Shown piece by piece: positions 63,625 to 64,000 of a stretch of 64,000 bases of DNA. Every line of letters starts with the position of its first letter. Within the stretch, counting starts at the first letter, position 1. Location of the stretch: positions 1 through 64,000 of IMG/VR virus record IMGVR_UViG_3300025030_000003; one strand, given 5' to 3'. The position numbers and the translations under genes are program-made. The notes under the pieces were generated by a model. It searched no databases and had not been told where the DNA came from. It saw nothing but the letters and a program-made list of their open reading frames with translations. Source of the DNA: a virus.

Positions 63625-63848
63625 AATATCTCCTCTGTTAATTCTTTCATAACTCTCATTTTATCTCGATATTCATAATCCGATGCTTTGATATCTATTA
63701 CCTCATCAAGGATACCATACATCCACATCTCGTTAAATAAGTCTAAGCCATAAGAGTCTAATCTCCGTCTCATAGCTTCTTCTATATGTTCTCTCTCCCT
63801 GTTAGGGAGAGTTCCTTTTCTTTTATAATCTTCAGAAAAACTATTCAT
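63621..63848 (-). CDS. 75-residue protein with MxEL tail (VMKELTEEIL)
   Basis: MNSFSEDYKRKGTLPNRERE..., helical; ends YEYRDKMRVMKELTEEIL, four residues longer than most tails. Confidence 0.72.
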   Translation of the reverse strand: MNSFSEDYKRKGTLPNREREHIEEAMRRRLDSYGLDLFNEMWMYGILDEVIDIKASDYEYRDKMRVMKELTEEIL

Positions 63849-63850
63849 AT

Positions 63851-64000
63851 TTATTTACCACAAAGTACTTTAGCGGTAGTGTAAGCTGTTGTATCTGGAG
63901 GAATTGCTTTCCAATTAGTCTTAAAATCTAGGAAAGCATCCTTATTTCCCATATAATCAAATCCTTGTCCTATTTCATTATTTTTAGAGTCATATCTTCT
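63851..64000 (-). CDS. C-terminal end of a gene cut by the window edge
   Basis: The last 49 codons, reading RRYDSKNNEIGQGFDYMGN... TTAKVLCGK and stop. No tail motif. Too short to assign. Confidence 0.6.
   Translation of the reverse strand, partial: RRYDSKNNEIGQGFDYMGNKDAFLDFKTNWKAIPPDTTAYTTAKVLCGK

Overview
The window is one continuous piece of a large, AT-rich, tailed double-stranded DNA bacteriophage (Caudoviricetes). Evidence is the phage tail proteins, a thymidine kinase, a T4-type RNA ligase, RtcB, GroES, a Mom-type DNA-modification protein, GIY-YIG and HNH endonucleases, a phage tRNA, and roughly 140 tightly packed, mostly overlapping small genes. All but two genes (a secreted glycosidase near 2.8 kb and a coiled-coil protein near 24.1 kb) lie on the minus strand, so transcription runs from high to low coordinates. 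No replication, terminase or capsid genes are seen, so this is mainly the accessory and tail-fibre part of a bigger genome. The host cannot be read directly. A type IV pilin-like gene (45.3-46.0 kb), lipoprotein and signal-peptide genes and the low GC fit an AT-rich gut-type bacterium with type IV pilus or type II secretion machinery; this is inference only.

Layout: 0-1.4 kb a truncated Kelch-repeat tail protein; 1.5-10.7 kb early small genes with tdk; 10.8-13.5 kb a second Kelch-repeat tail protein and a small tail protein; 13.6-18.5 kb rnlA, a homing endonuclease, an amidohydrolase, a secreted protease and a nucleotidyltransferase; 18.6-27 kb early genes with a second RNA ligase and a phosphoesterase; 27-28.8 kb two late proteins; 29-40.5 kb rtcB, mom, tRNA-Trp and a long run of small tailed proteins; 40.5-46.4 kb a candidate ncRNA, a late cluster and a pilin-like gene; 47-52.3 kb early genes, Pth2 and an ABC-ATPase/GNAT fusion; 52.4-56.4 kb a candidate sRNA and a second late cluster; 56.4-64 kb early genes with a ferredoxin and GroES.

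The main discovery candidate is a two-tag organisation. Fifty otherwise unrelated proteins, all in units led by sigma70-like promoters (TTGACW, 17-bp spacer, extended -10 TGnTATAAT), end in the same C-terminal tail, [ML]xEL[VIT]x, usually preceded by an acidic, hydrophobic stretch. A second set of proteins instead begins with a shared N-terminal segment (M[FS]xKIxKIIxE-like), which resembles the capsid-targeting sequence of T4 internal head proteins. Most of these genes follow a different promoter, TTATATTATAAATAG-like, close to the T4 late TATAAATA box. So early proteins appear to carry a C-terminal tag and late, probably virion-packaged, proteins an N-terminal tag.

Other themes: RNA repair (RnlA, a second ATP-type RNA ligase, RtcB, tRNA-Trp, Pth2), probable DNA base modification (Mom, ABC-GNAT), secreted or envelope-directed enzymes (phosphodiester glycosidase lipoprotein, trypsin-like protease, pilin-like protein), many very small zinc-ribbon proteins, and compact regulatory DNA in which terminator hairpins carry the -35 box of the next promoter.
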